DNA of 64,000 nt from Streptomyces triculaminicus (lineage in GTDB: Bacteria; Actinomycetota; Actinomycetes; Streptomycetales; Streptomycetaceae). How positions within the stretch are numbered: position 1 is the first letter of the stretch; each line of letters opens with the position of its first letter. The translations under genes were made by a program, and so were the position numbers. The stretch spans positions 1,116,001 through 1,180,000 of the forward strand of contig NZ_JAFMOF010000004.1 of assembly GCF_017349075.1 (NCBI RefSeq). The letters are read 5' to 3'. Shown here piece after piece: positions 25,842 through 33,931 of the stretch. Under the pieces are notes generated by a model that did not search any database, was not told the DNA's origin, and saw nothing but the letters and a program-made list of their open reading frames with translations.

Positions 25842-27662
25842 ATGGACCGCATCTCCGCCTCCGAGCCGTCCCCTCCCCGCTCCGCCTCGTCCATCGGGAC
25901 CGTCGCCGTGATCGGCCTCGGCACCATGGGCACCGGCATCGCCGAAGTGCTCGCCCTCTCCGGCCGTACCGTCGTCGGCATCGACGTCAGCGACGCCGCC
26001 GCGCTGCGGGCCGGGGCGGCGCTGGAGGCCGCCACCGCCCGCGCGGTCGAGCGCGGCCGGATCACCGAGGCCGACCGGCGGGCCGCGCTGGGCCGCTTCC
26101 GCACGGCCCGCGAACTGAGCGCGGCCGCCGACGCCGACCTGGTGATCGAGGTCGTGCCCGAGGACTACGACCTCAAGCACGAGGTGTTCACCGCCCTCGA
26201 CGCCGTCGTCCGCCCCACCGCCATCCTCGCGACGGGCACCAACGCGCTGTCGGTGACCCGGCTCGCCGCCGACTCCGCCCGCCCCGAACGCGTCCTGGGC
26301 CTGCACTTCTTCAACCCCGCGCCCGCGATGAAGCTCGTCGAGATCGCCTCCTCCGTGCTCACGGCGCCGGACGTGGTCGGCGCCGTCACCGAACTCGCCC
26401 ACGAGCTGGGCAAGGAGCCGGTGGCGGTGGGCGACCGGCCGGGGTTCGTGGCCGACGGGCTGCTGTTCGGCTATCTGAACCAGGCGGCCGCCATGTACGA
26501 GGCGCGCTACGCCACCCGCGAGGACATCGACGCGGCGATGCGACTGGGCTGCGGGCTGCCGATGGGCCCGCTGGCGCTGCTGGACCTGATCGGCATCGAC
26601 ACCGCGCGCACGGTGCTGGAGGCGATGTACGCCGCCTCGCACGACCGGCTGCACGCGCCCGCGCCGGTGCTCGGGCAGCTCACGGCCGCCGGGCTGACCG
26701 GCCGTAAGGCGGGCCGCGGCTTCTACACCTACGAGGGCCCGGGCTCCGCCACCGTGGTGCCGGACGCGGACACCCCGCGCCCCGACGGCGACCGGTCGGC
26801 GGTCCGCGAGGTGCGGTCGGTCGGGGTCGCGGGCTCGGGGACGATGGCGAGCGGCATCGCCGAGGTGTTCGCCAAGGCCGGGTATCCGGTGGTGCTCGCC
26901 GCACGCACGCTTCCGAAGGCGGAGGCGGCCAGGGCGCGCGTGGAGAAGTCGCTGGCGCGCTCGGTGGAGAAGGGCCGGCTGACGGCCGCCGAACGGGACA
27001 CCGCGCTCGCCCTCGTCACCCCCGCCGGCTCGCTCGACGCGCTGGCGGAAGTGGACCTGGCCGTCGAGGCGGTGGCGGAGGACCTGGAGGTCAAGCGGCA
27101 GCTGTTCGCCACGCTGGACAAGATCTGCAAGCCCGGCGCGGTGCTGGCCACCACCACCTCCTCGCTGCCCGTGGTCGCCTGCGCCCGCGCCACCTCGCGG
27201 CCGCAGGACGTCATCGGCATGCACTTCTTCAACCCGGCGCCCGCGATGAAGCTCGTCGAGGTCGTCCGTACGGTCCTGACGGCCGACGACGCGCACGCCA
27301 CCGTCCGCGCGGTGTGCGCACGGGTCCGCAAGCACGCGGTGGACTGCGGCGACCGGGCGGGGTTCATCGTCAACGCGCTGCTGTTCCCCTACCTCAACAA
27401 CGCCGTGAAGATGGTGGAGGAGCACTACGCGTCGCTGGACGAGATCGACGCGGCGATGAAGCTGGGCGGCGGCTATCCCATGGGCCCCTTCGAGCTGCTG
27501 GACGTCGTGGGCCTGGACGTCTCGCTGGCCATCGAGAAGGTGCTGCACCGCGAGTTCCGCGAGCCGGGCCTCGCCCCCGCGCCGCTGCTGGAGCACCTGG
27601 TGGCGGCGGGGTGCCTGGGCCGTAAGACCGGGCGCGGCTTCCGCGAGTACGCGAAGGCCTGA
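25842..27662 (+). CDS. 3-hydroxybutyryl-CoA dehydrogenase, internally duplicated
   Basis: A 606-aa protein of two homologous NAD-dependent 3-hydroxyacyl-CoA dehydrogenase units. Copy 1 has the Rossmann motif VIGLGTMGTGIAEVLA near residue 25, LHFFNPAPAMKLVEI with the catalytic His, and MGPLALLDLIGID. Copy 2 (from about 325) has VAGSGTMASGIAEVFAKAG, MHFFNPAPAMKLVEVV and MGPFELLDVVGLD. Each ends with GRKxGRGFY/FREY. Both keep nucleotide-binding and catalytic blocks, though copy 1 has ATGTNALS where copy 2 has the usual TTTSSLP. It sits immediately upstream of the ethylmalonyl-CoA genes and should reduce acetoacetyl-CoA to 3-hydroxybutyryl-CoA for that pathway. GGAG precedes the ATG by 7 bp. Confidence 0.93.
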   Translation: MDRISASEPSPPRSASSIGTVAVIGLGTMGTGIAEVLALSGRTVVGIDVSDAAALRAGAALEAATARAVERGRITEADRRAALGRFRTARELSAAADADLVIEVVPEDYDLKHEVFTALDAVVRPTAILATGTNALSVTRLAADSARPERVLGLHFFNPAPAMKLVEIASSVLTAPDVVGAVTELAHELGKEPVAVGDRPGFVADGLLFGYLNQAAAMYEARYATREDIDAAMRLGCGLPMGPLALLDLIGIDTARTVLEAMYAASHDRLHAPAPVLGQLTAAGLTGRKAGRGFYTYEGPGSATVVPDADTPRPDGDRSAVREVRSVGVAGSGTMASGIAEVFAKAGYPVVLAARTLPKAEAARARVEKSLARSVEKGRLTAAERDTALALVTPAGSLDALAEVDLAVEAVAEDLEVKRQLFATLDKICKPGAVLATTTSSLPVVACARATSRPQDVIGMHFFNPAPAMKLVEVVRTVLTADDAHATVRAVCARVRKHAVDCGDRAGFIVNALLFPYLNNAVKMVEEHYASLDEIDAAMKLGGGYPMGPFELLDVVGLDVSLAIEKVLHREFREPGLAPAPLLEHLVAAGCLGRKTGRGFREYAKA

Positions 27663-27691
27663 CCGGGCCGTGCCCGCAGATCAGGCGGGCT

Positions 27692-27727
27692 GGGGCGGAC
27701 TGCTCGAACCGGCCGGCAGTCCGCCCC
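27692..27727 (+). terminator. Hairpin between the dehydrogenase and tetR genes
   Basis: GGGGCGGACTGC and GCAGTCCGCCCC form a perfect 12-bp stem with a 12-base loop, 30 bp after the dehydrogenase stop. It separates that gene from the TetR gene, which has its own leaderless promoter. Confidence 0.6.
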
Positions 27728-27762
27728 GGCACGCCCATACCACCGCGTGTTACGTTCCCCAC

Positions 27763-28626
27763 ATGTCCCAGCCCGCCAAGTCCGCCCGCGCGCCGCGCGG
27801 GGCCGCCACCACCGAGTCCCAGGGAGCCGAGGGCCCGAAGGTATCGAACGCCCGGAAGGGGACCGGCCCCGAGAGCGCCGGATCCCGCCGCGCCGCGGCC
27901 CAACGACTCACCATGCGCCGCAAACTCGCCGCGGCCGCCATGGAGTTGTTCGCGACCAAGGGCTACGAGGCGACCACCGTCGACGAGATCGCGGCCGCGG
28001 CCGGCGTCGCCCGCCGGACGTTCTTCCGCCACTTCCGCTCCAAGGAAGAGGCCATCTTCCCCGACCACGACGACACGCTCGTGCGCGCGGCGGGTGTGCT
28101 GGACGCCGCACCGCCGCACGAGAACCCCCTGGACACCGTCTGCCGGGGCATCAAGGAGGTCATGCGGATGTACGCGGCCTCCCCGGCCGTCTCCGTCGAG
28201 CGCTACCGCCTGACCCGCGAGGTGCCCGCGCTGCGCGAGCGCGAGATCGCCTCGGTGGCCCGCTACGAGCGGCTGTTCACCCGTTACCTGCTCGGCCACT
28301 TCGACGAGCGGGCCCACCACGTGGGCGACGACGACCCGCTGCTCGCCGAGGTCGCCGCCTCCGCGGTGGTCACCGCGCACAACCACGTCCTGCGGCGCTG
28401 GCTGCGCAGCGGGGGCGAGGGCGACGTGGAGGCGCAGCTCGACCACGCCTTCGCGATCGTGCGGGAGACGTTCGGCGCGGGCATCGGTTCGGGGCGTACG
28501 GGCGCGGAGGGGACACCGCCGGCCTCGGCGCGGACCGAGGGCGAGGTGCTGGTGACGGTGGCCCGTACGGACGCGCCGCTGGACGAGGTCATGCGCGTGA
28601 TCGAGAAGGCCCTCAAGAAGAAGTAG
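27763..28626 (+). CDS. TetR-family regulator, likely of the ccr operon
   Basis: A 287-aa repressor-type protein. After an unusually long, basic, low-complexity N-terminus (about 45 residues) comes the HTH: MRRKLAAAAMELFATKGYEA, then VDEIAAAAGVARRTFFRHF. The C-terminal ligand domain is helical (YRLTREVPALREREIASVAR). The tail VARTDAPLDEVMRVIEKALKKK is an extra extension. TACGTT (27751-27756) lies at -12 to -7 from the ATG, and no Shine-Dalgarno exists, so the transcript is probably leaderless. It is flanked by two hairpins and precedes ccr; the palindrome inside the ccr promoter is its most likely operator (inference). Confidence 0.9.
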   Translation: MSQPAKSARAPRGAATTESQGAEGPKVSNARKGTGPESAGSRRAAAQRLTMRRKLAAAAMELFATKGYEATTVDEIAAAAGVARRTFFRHFRSKEEAIFPDHDDTLVRAAGVLDAAPPHENPLDTVCRGIKEVMRMYAASPAVSVERYRLTREVPALREREIASVARYERLFTRYLLGHFDERAHHVGDDDPLLAEVAASAVVTAHNHVLRRWLRSGGEGDVEAQLDHAFAIVRETFGAGIGSGRTGAEGTPPASARTEGEVLVTVARTDAPLDEVMRVIEKALKKK

Positions 28627-28676
28627 GCGCCAACAAGTAGCACAACAAGAAGCAGGGCAAAAGCTCTCATATACGG

Positions 28677-28707
28677 ACAACGGCCGCCCCATTGGGGCGG
28701 CCGTTGT
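28677..28707 (+). terminator. Strong hairpin after tetR
   Basis: A perfect 14-bp stem (28677-28690 with 28694-28707) and a 3-base loop, 50 bp past the tetR stop. There is no T-tract, but stem strength suggests it insulates ccr from tetR read-through. Confidence 0.75.
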
Positions 28708-28762
28708 TGCTCATACGTGCCCTCGAGATGACATCTGAGAGAAATTGTTGGCACCCAGTGTC

Positions 28763-28791
28763 TTGTCGAGTGGCACGCGGTGCCATACCTT
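28763..28791 (+). promoter_or_regulatory. ccr promoter with palindromic operator in the spacer
   Basis: TTGTCG (28763-28768), a 17-bp spacer and TACCTT (28786-28791) form a good sigma-70-like promoter. The spacer contains TGGCACGCGGTGCCA (28771-28785), a perfect 15-bp palindrome ending against the -10. A repressor bound there would block RNA polymerase. The start near 28797 leaves a leader of about 220 nt before the GTG of ccr; no gene or known riboswitch is seen in it. Confidence 0.6.
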
Positions 28792-29016
28792 GTGGGTGTC
28801 CGGGCGGCCGGCACGCAGACCCAAACCGTCGTGTGCCGGCTGTCCCCACAAGCGATTTGTGCGCCCGGATGCCTGCGTCACCAGGCCCCTCGAGCGCTCA
28901 CCCGCGCCGCCGAGCACCACCCGAGCACCACCCGCCGAACCGACGGCACCACCGCTTCGCCATCCCCCGACGTTCCCTCAAGCCCGTTCCCCGACGTGCT
29001 TCGCCGGAGGCAATCC

Positions 29017-30354
29017 GTGAACCAGATACTCGACGCCATTCTCGCGTCGGACGCCAGCCCCCAGGACTTCGCCGCCCTGCCGGTCCCCGAGTCGTACCGC
29101 GCGGTCACCGTGCACAAGGACGAGGCGGAGATGTTCGCCGGGCTCACCACCCGGGAGAAGGATCCCCGCAAGTCGCTGCACGTGGAGGAGGTGCCGGTGC
29201 CCGAACTGGGCCCAGGCGAGGCACTCGTGGCCGTCATGGCCAGCTCCGTGAACTACAACTCGGTCTGGACCTCGATCTTCGAGCCGGTCTCGACCTTCGC
29301 CTTCCTCGAGCGCTACGGCAAGCTGTCGCCGCTCGGCAAGCGGCACGACCTGCCGTACCACGTCATCGGCTCCGACCTGGCGGGCGTGGTGCTGCGCACC
29401 GGCCCCGGCGTCAACGCCTGGCGGCCCGGCGACGAGGTCGTCGCCCACTGCCTGTCGGTGGAGCTGGAGTCCGCCGACGGGCACAACGACACCATGCTGG
29501 ACCCGGAGCAGCGGATCTGGGGCTTCGAGACCAACTTCGGCGGCCTGGCGGAGATCGCGCTGGTGAAGTCCAACCAGCTGATGCCCAAGCCCAGGCACCT
29601 GAGCTGGGAGGAGGCCGCGGCCCCCGGGCTGGTCAACTCCACCGCCTACCGCCAGTTGGTCTCCCGCAACGGCGCCGGGATGAAGCAGGGCGACAACGTC
29701 CTGATCTGGGGCGCGAGCGGCGGACTGGGTTCGTACGCCACGCAGTTCGCGCTCGCCGGCGGGGCGAACCCGATCTGTGTGGTCTCCAGCGAGCAGAAGG
29801 CGGAGATCTGCCGCCGGATGGGCGCCGAGGCGATCATCGACCGCAGCGCCGAGGGCTACCGGTTCTGGAAGGACGAGCATCACCAGGACCAGCGCGAGTG
29901 GAAGCGGTTCGGCAAGCGCATCCGCGAGCTGACCGGCGGCGAGGACGTGGACATCGTCTTCGAGCACCCGGGCCGCGAGACCTTCGGCGCCTCGGTGTAC
30001 GTCACCCGCAAGGGCGGCACGATCGTCACCTGCGCCTCGACCTCCGGCTACAACCACGAGTACGACAACCGCTACCTGTGGATGTCCCTCAAGCGCATCG
30101 TGGGCTCGCACTTCGCCAACTACCGCGAGGCGTGGGAGGCCAACCGCCTGGTCGCCAAGGGGAAGATCCACCCCACCCTGTCGAAGACCTACGCGCTCGC
30201 CGACACCGGCCAGGCCGCGTACGACGTCCACCGCAACCTCCACCAGGGCAAGGTCGGCGTGCTCTGCCTGGCGCCGGAGGAGGGCATGGGGGTGCGCGAC
30301 CACGAACTGCGCGAGCAGCACCTGGAAGCGATCAACCGATTCCGTAACGTCTGA
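29017..30354 (+). CDS. ccr: Crotonyl-CoA carboxylase/reductase
   Basis: NADPH-dependent reductive carboxylation of crotonyl-CoA to (2S)-ethylmalonyl-CoA, the key step of the ethylmalonyl-CoA pathway and a source of C4 extender units for polyketides. The 445-aa length is typical. Family blocks: ASSVNYNSVWTSIFEPVSTF, PYHVIGSDLAGVV, HCLSVELESADGHNDTMLDP, IWGFETNFGGLAEIA, the nucleotide loop IWGASGGLGSYATQFALAGG, and EHPGRETFGASVYV. The GTG at 29017 has CGGAGG six bases upstream; the longer frame to 28780 would begin inside the promoter. It is first gene of a tightly packed five-gene operon. Confidence 0.97.
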   Translation: MNQILDAILASDASPQDFAALPVPESYRAVTVHKDEAEMFAGLTTREKDPRKSLHVEEVPVPELGPGEALVAVMASSVNYNSVWTSIFEPVSTFAFLERYGKLSPLGKRHDLPYHVIGSDLAGVVLRTGPGVNAWRPGDEVVAHCLSVELESADGHNDTMLDPEQRIWGFETNFGGLAEIALVKSNQLMPKPRHLSWEEAAAPGLVNSTAYRQLVSRNGAGMKQGDNVLIWGASGGLGSYATQFALAGGANPICVVSSEQKAEICRRMGAEAIIDRSAEGYRFWKDEHHQDQREWKRFGKRIRELTGGEDVDIVFEHPGRETFGASVYVTRKGGTIVTCASTSGYNHEYDNRYLWMSLKRIVGSHFANYREAWEANRLVAKGKIHPTLSKTYALADTGQAAYDVHRNLHQGKVGVLCLAPEEGMGVRDHELREQHLEAINRFRNV

Positions 30355-30376
30355 GATCTGAGAGACGGCCCGATAC

Positions 30377-32389
30377 ATGACTGAGCGTCAGAAGGATCGT
30401 CCGTGGCTGATGCGGACGTACGCCGGGCACTCCACGGCCGAGGCGTCCAACGAGCTCTACCGGCGCAACCTCGCCAAGGGGCAGACCGGCCTGTCGGTCG
30501 CGTTCGACCTCCCGACGCAGACCGGATACGACCCCGACCACGTCCTCGCCCGCGGCGAGGTCGGGCGGGTCGGGGTCCCGGTCTCCCATCTCGGTGACAT
30601 GCGGCGGCTGTTCCAGGACATCCCGCTGGAGCAGATGAACACCTCCATGACCATCAACGCCACCGCCATGTGGCTGCTGGCCATGTACCAGGTGGTCGCG
30701 GAGGAGCAGGGCGCCGACGTCACCAAGCTGCAGGGGACGACGCAGAACGACATCGTCAAGGAGTACCTCTCGCGCGGGACGCACGTCTTCCCGCCGGGCC
30801 CCAGCCTGCGGCTGACCACGGACATGATCACCTACACGGTGAACCACATCCCCAAGTGGAACCCCATCAACATCTGCAGCTACCACCTGCAGGAGGCGGG
30901 GGCCACCCCGGTCCAGGAGATCTCCTACGCGATGTCCACCGCGATCGCCGTGCTCGACGCGGTGTTCGCCTCCGGACAGGTGCCCGAGGAGCGCCGCGGC
31001 GACGTCGTCGCCCGCATCTCGTTCTTCGTCAACGCCGGCGTCCGGTTCATCGAGGAGATGTGCAAGATGCGCGCCTTCGGCCGCATCTGGGAGCACATCA
31101 CCCGGGAGCGCTACGGCATCGAGAACCCCAAGCAGCGCCGCTTCCGCTACGGCGTCCAGGTCAACTCCCTGGGCCTGACCGAGGCCCAGCCGGAGAACAA
31201 CGTCCAGCGCATCGTCCTGGAGATGCTGGCCGTCACCCTCTCCAAGGACGCCCGCGCCCGCGCCGTGCAGCTGCCCGCCTGGAACGAGGCGCTGGGCCTG
31301 CCCCGCCCCTGGGACCAGCAGTGGTCGCTGCGCATCCAGCAGGTCCTCGCGCACGAGAGCGACCTCCTGGAGTACGAGGACATCTTCGAGGGCTCGCACG
31401 TGATCGAGGCCAAGGTCGCCGCCCTGGTCGAGGAGTGCCTGGCCGAGATCGCCCGGATCCAGGAGATGGGCGGGGCGATGGCGGCCGTGGAATCCGGCTA
31501 CCTCAAGTCGCAGCTGGTCTCCTCGCACGCCGAGCGGCGGGCCCGGATCGAGGCCGGCGAGGAGCGGATCGTCGGCGTCAACTGCTACGAGTCCACCGAG
31601 CCCAACCCGCTCACCACCGATCTCGACACCGCCATCATGACCGTCGACCCGGCGGGCGAGGCCCGGGTCGTCGCCGCCCTGCACTCCTGGCGCGACGACC
31701 GCGACGAGGGCCGCGCCCAGGAGGCGCTGTCGGACCTGAAGAAGGCCGCGGCGGGCTCGGACAACCTGATGGCCGCCACCCTGGAGTGCGTACGCGCCGG
31801 CGTGACGACCGGCGAGTGGTCCTGGGCCCTGCGGGACGTCTTCGGCGAGTTCCGCGCCCCCACGGGCGTCAGCGGCGCCCCGCTGGCCGTGACCGCCGAG
31901 GCGGGCACGCCGCTGGCGGCCGTACGCGCCAAGGTCGCCCGCACCGCCGAGGAGCTGGGCACCGGAAGGCTGCGCCTGCTGGTGGGCAAGCCCGGCCTGG
32001 ACGGGCACTCCAACGGCGCCGAGCAGATCGCCGTACGGGCCCGCGACGCCGGGTTCGAGGTGGTCTACCAGGGCATCCGGCTCACCCCCGAGCAGATCGT
32101 CTCGGCGGCCGTCGCCGAGGACGTGCACTGCGTGGGCCTGTCCATCCTCTCCGGCTCGCACGCCGAGCTCGTCCCCGATGTGCTGGCCCGGCTGCGTGCG
32201 GCGGGGGCGCGCGACATGCCCGTCATCGTCGGTGGCATCATCCCGTCGGCCGACGCGACCGCCCTGCGGGCGGCCGGAGTGGCCGCGGTCTTCACCCCTA
32301 AGGACTTCGGTATCACGGAGATCATCGGCCGTATCGTCGACGAGATCCGCACAGCGAACCAGCTCGACCCCCTGGAGGTCTCCGCATGA
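30377..32389 (+). CDS. meaA: Ethylmalonyl-CoA mutase (B12-dependent)
   Basis: Converts (2R)-ethylmalonyl-CoA to methylsuccinyl-CoA using adenosylcobalamin. The 670-aa chain carries a methylmalonyl-CoA-mutase-like TIM barrel (GLSVAFDLPTQTGYDPDH, MNTSMTINATAMWLLAMY, GTTQNDIVKEY, NICSYHLQEAGATP) and a C-terminal cobalamin-binding domain with GLDGHSNGAEQIA, the D-x-H-x2-G base-off motif, plus LSILSGSH and GGIIPSAD. Position directly after ccr and the length distinguish it from true methylmalonyl-CoA mutase. The ATG at 30377 lies 22 bp past ccr. Its end overlaps the lyase start by 4 bp (ATGA). Confidence 0.95.
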   Translation: MTERQKDRPWLMRTYAGHSTAEASNELYRRNLAKGQTGLSVAFDLPTQTGYDPDHVLARGEVGRVGVPVSHLGDMRRLFQDIPLEQMNTSMTINATAMWLLAMYQVVAEEQGADVTKLQGTTQNDIVKEYLSRGTHVFPPGPSLRLTTDMITYTVNHIPKWNPINICSYHLQEAGATPVQEISYAMSTAIAVLDAVFASGQVPEERRGDVVARISFFVNAGVRFIEEMCKMRAFGRIWEHITRERYGIENPKQRRFRYGVQVNSLGLTEAQPENNVQRIVLEMLAVTLSKDARARAVQLPAWNEALGLPRPWDQQWSLRIQQVLAHESDLLEYEDIFEGSHVIEAKVAALVEECLAEIARIQEMGGAMAAVESGYLKSQLVSSHAERRARIEAGEERIVGVNCYESTEPNPLTTDLDTAIMTVDPAGEARVVAALHSWRDDRDEGRAQEALSDLKKAAAGSDNLMAATLECVRAGVTTGEWSWALRDVFGEFRAPTGVSGAPLAVTAEAGTPLAAVRAKVARTAEELGTGRLRLLVGKPGLDGHSNGAEQIAVRARDAGFEVVYQGIRLTPEQIVSAAVAEDVHCVGLSILSGSHAELVPDVLARLRAAGARDMPVIVGGIIPSADATALRAAGVAAVFTPKDFGITEIIGRIVDEIRTANQLDPLEVSA

Positions 32390-33411
32390 GCACGCCCTCT
32401 CCCGCCCACCCGTCGCCCGCCACCACCCCGGCCGGAAGTCGCTTCGCTCCTGCACCCGTCAATAGGCTGCGCCCGCGCCGCTCCTGCCTTGCCGTCCCCG
32501 GCAGCAACCCCCGCTTCCTGGAGAAGGCCCAGGGGCTCCCCGCCGACCAGGTCTTCCTGGACCTCGAGGACGCGTGTGCGCCGCTGGCCAAGGAGGGCGC
32601 CCGGCACACGATCGTCGACGCGCTCAACAACGGCGACTGGACGGGCAAGACCACGGTCGTCCGGGTCAACGACTGGACGACGCACTGGACCTACCGCGAC
32701 GTGATCACGGTCGTCGAGGGCGCCGGCCCCAACCTCGACTGCATCATGCTGCCCAAGGTGCAGGACGCCCAGCAGGTGATCGCGCTGGACCTGCTGCTGA
32801 CGCAGATCGAGAAGACCATGGGCTTCGAGGTCGGCCGCATCGGCATCGAGGCGCAGATCGAGAACGCCAAGGGCCTGGTGAACGTCGACGAGATCGCCGC
32901 CGCCTCGCCGCGCCTGGAGACGATCATCTTCGGCCCGGCCGACTTCATGGCCTCGATCAACATGAAGTCCCTGGTCGTCGGCGAGCAGCCGCCCGGCTAC
33001 CCGGCGGACGCCTACCACTACATCCTGATGCGGATCCTGATGGCCGCCCGCGCCCACGACCTGCAGGCCATCGACGGCCCGTACCTGCAGATCAAGAACG
33101 TGGACGGCTACAAGGAGGTCGCGGGCCGGGCGGCGGCGCTGGGCTTCGACGGCAAGTGGGTGCTGCACCCGGGCCAGGTGGAGGCCGCCAACGAGGTCTT
33201 CTCGCCCTCCCAGGACGACTACGACCACGCCGAGCTGATCCTGGACGCGTACGACTGGTGCACCTCCGAGGCGGGCGGCAAGAAGGGTTCGGCCATGCTC
33301 GGCGACGAGATGATCGACGAGGCGAGCCGCAAGATGGCGCTGGTCATCGCCGGCAAGGGGCGGGCGGCCGGGATGACCCGTACGTCCAAGTTCGAGATCC
33401 CGGAGGCGTGA
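32386..33411 (+). CDS. CitE-like beta-methylmalyl-CoA/malyl-CoA lyase
   Basis: Cleaves (2R,3S)-beta-methylmalyl-CoA to propionyl-CoA and glyoxylate in the ethylmalonyl-CoA pathway, possibly also L-malyl-CoA. The 341-aa HpcH/HpaI-CitE fold shows RSCLAVPGSNPRFLEKA, VFLDLEDACAPLAKEGAR (Mg-binding acids), IMLPKVQDAQQV, IGIEAQIENAKGLVN and GPADFMASINM, with WVLHPGQVEAANEVFSPS toward the end. The N-terminal ~25 residues are Pro/Ala/Ser-rich and probably disordered. It is coupled to meaA by an ATGA overlap and followed at once by the hydratase gene. Confidence 0.93.
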   Translation: MSTPSPAHPSPATTPAGSRFAPAPVNRLRPRRSCLAVPGSNPRFLEKAQGLPADQVFLDLEDACAPLAKEGARHTIVDALNNGDWTGKTTVVRVNDWTTHWTYRDVITVVEGAGPNLDCIMLPKVQDAQQVIALDLLLTQIEKTMGFEVGRIGIEAQIENAKGLVNVDEIAAASPRLETIIFGPADFMASINMKSLVVGEQPPGYPADAYHYILMRILMAARAHDLQAIDGPYLQIKNVDGYKEVAGRAAALGFDGKWVLHPGQVEAANEVFSPSQDDYDHAELILDAYDWCTSEAGGKKGSAMLGDEMIDEASRKMALVIAGKGRAAGMTRTSKFEIPEA

Positions 33412-33416
33412 GCGCG

Positions 33417-33929
33417 ATGCGATTCGGCCGCACCTTCGAAGAGTTCGCCGTGGGCGACGTCTACAAGCACTGGCCCGGCAAGACGGTCACGGAATACGAC
33501 GACCACCTCTTCTGCCTGCTGACGATGAACCACCACCCGCTGCACATGGACAGCAATTACGCCGAGAAGACGACGGATTTCGGCCGGAACGTGGTGGTGG
33601 GCAACTACATCTACTCCCTGCTGCTGGGCATGTCCGTGCCCGACGTCTCGGGCAAGGCGATCGCCAATCTCGAGGTCGAGTCGCTGAAGCACATCGCGCC
33701 GACCTTCCACGGCGACACGATCTACGGCGAGACGAAGGTGCTCGACAAGACGCCCTCGCGGTCGAAGAGCGACCGCGGGATCGTCCACGTCGAGACCATC
33801 GGCTACAAGCAGGACGGCACCGTCGTCTGCGTCTTCCGGCGCAAGGTGATGGTCCCCACCGCCACATACGTCAAGGAGCGCGGCGGGGAACAGCCCGGCC
33901 GCCCCGAGCCGATCATCCGGGAGAAGTGA
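33417..33929 (+). CDS. Mesaconyl-CoA hydratase (MaoC-like)
   Basis: A 170-aa hot-dog-fold protein that hydrates mesaconyl-CoA to beta-methylmalyl-CoA. MaoC blocks: MRFGRTFEEFAVGDVYKHWP, VTEYDDHLFCLLTMNHHPLH with the catalytic Asp/His pair, VVVGNYIYSLLLGMSVPD and LKHIAPTFHGDTIYGETKVL. The ATG at 33417 has GGAGG ten bases upstream; a GTG at 33408 overlaps the lyase stop but is too close to that site. It overlaps the frame of the next gene at a GTGA. Position between lyase and acyl-CoA dehydrogenase supports the pathway role. Confidence 0.92.
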   Translation: MRFGRTFEEFAVGDVYKHWPGKTVTEYDDHLFCLLTMNHHPLHMDSNYAEKTTDFGRNVVVGNYIYSLLLGMSVPDVSGKAIANLEVESLKHIAPTFHGDTIYGETKVLDKTPSRSKSDRGIVHVETIGYKQDGTVVCVFRRKVMVPTATYVKERGGEQPGRPEPIIREK

Positions 33930-33931
33930 GC

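Noticed and set aside
32574..33416. Upstream extension of the MaoC frame through the lyase gene
   Set aside because: The translated extension is Arg/Gly-rich shadow of the lyase; the conserved start MRFGRTFEEF has its own ribosome-binding site.
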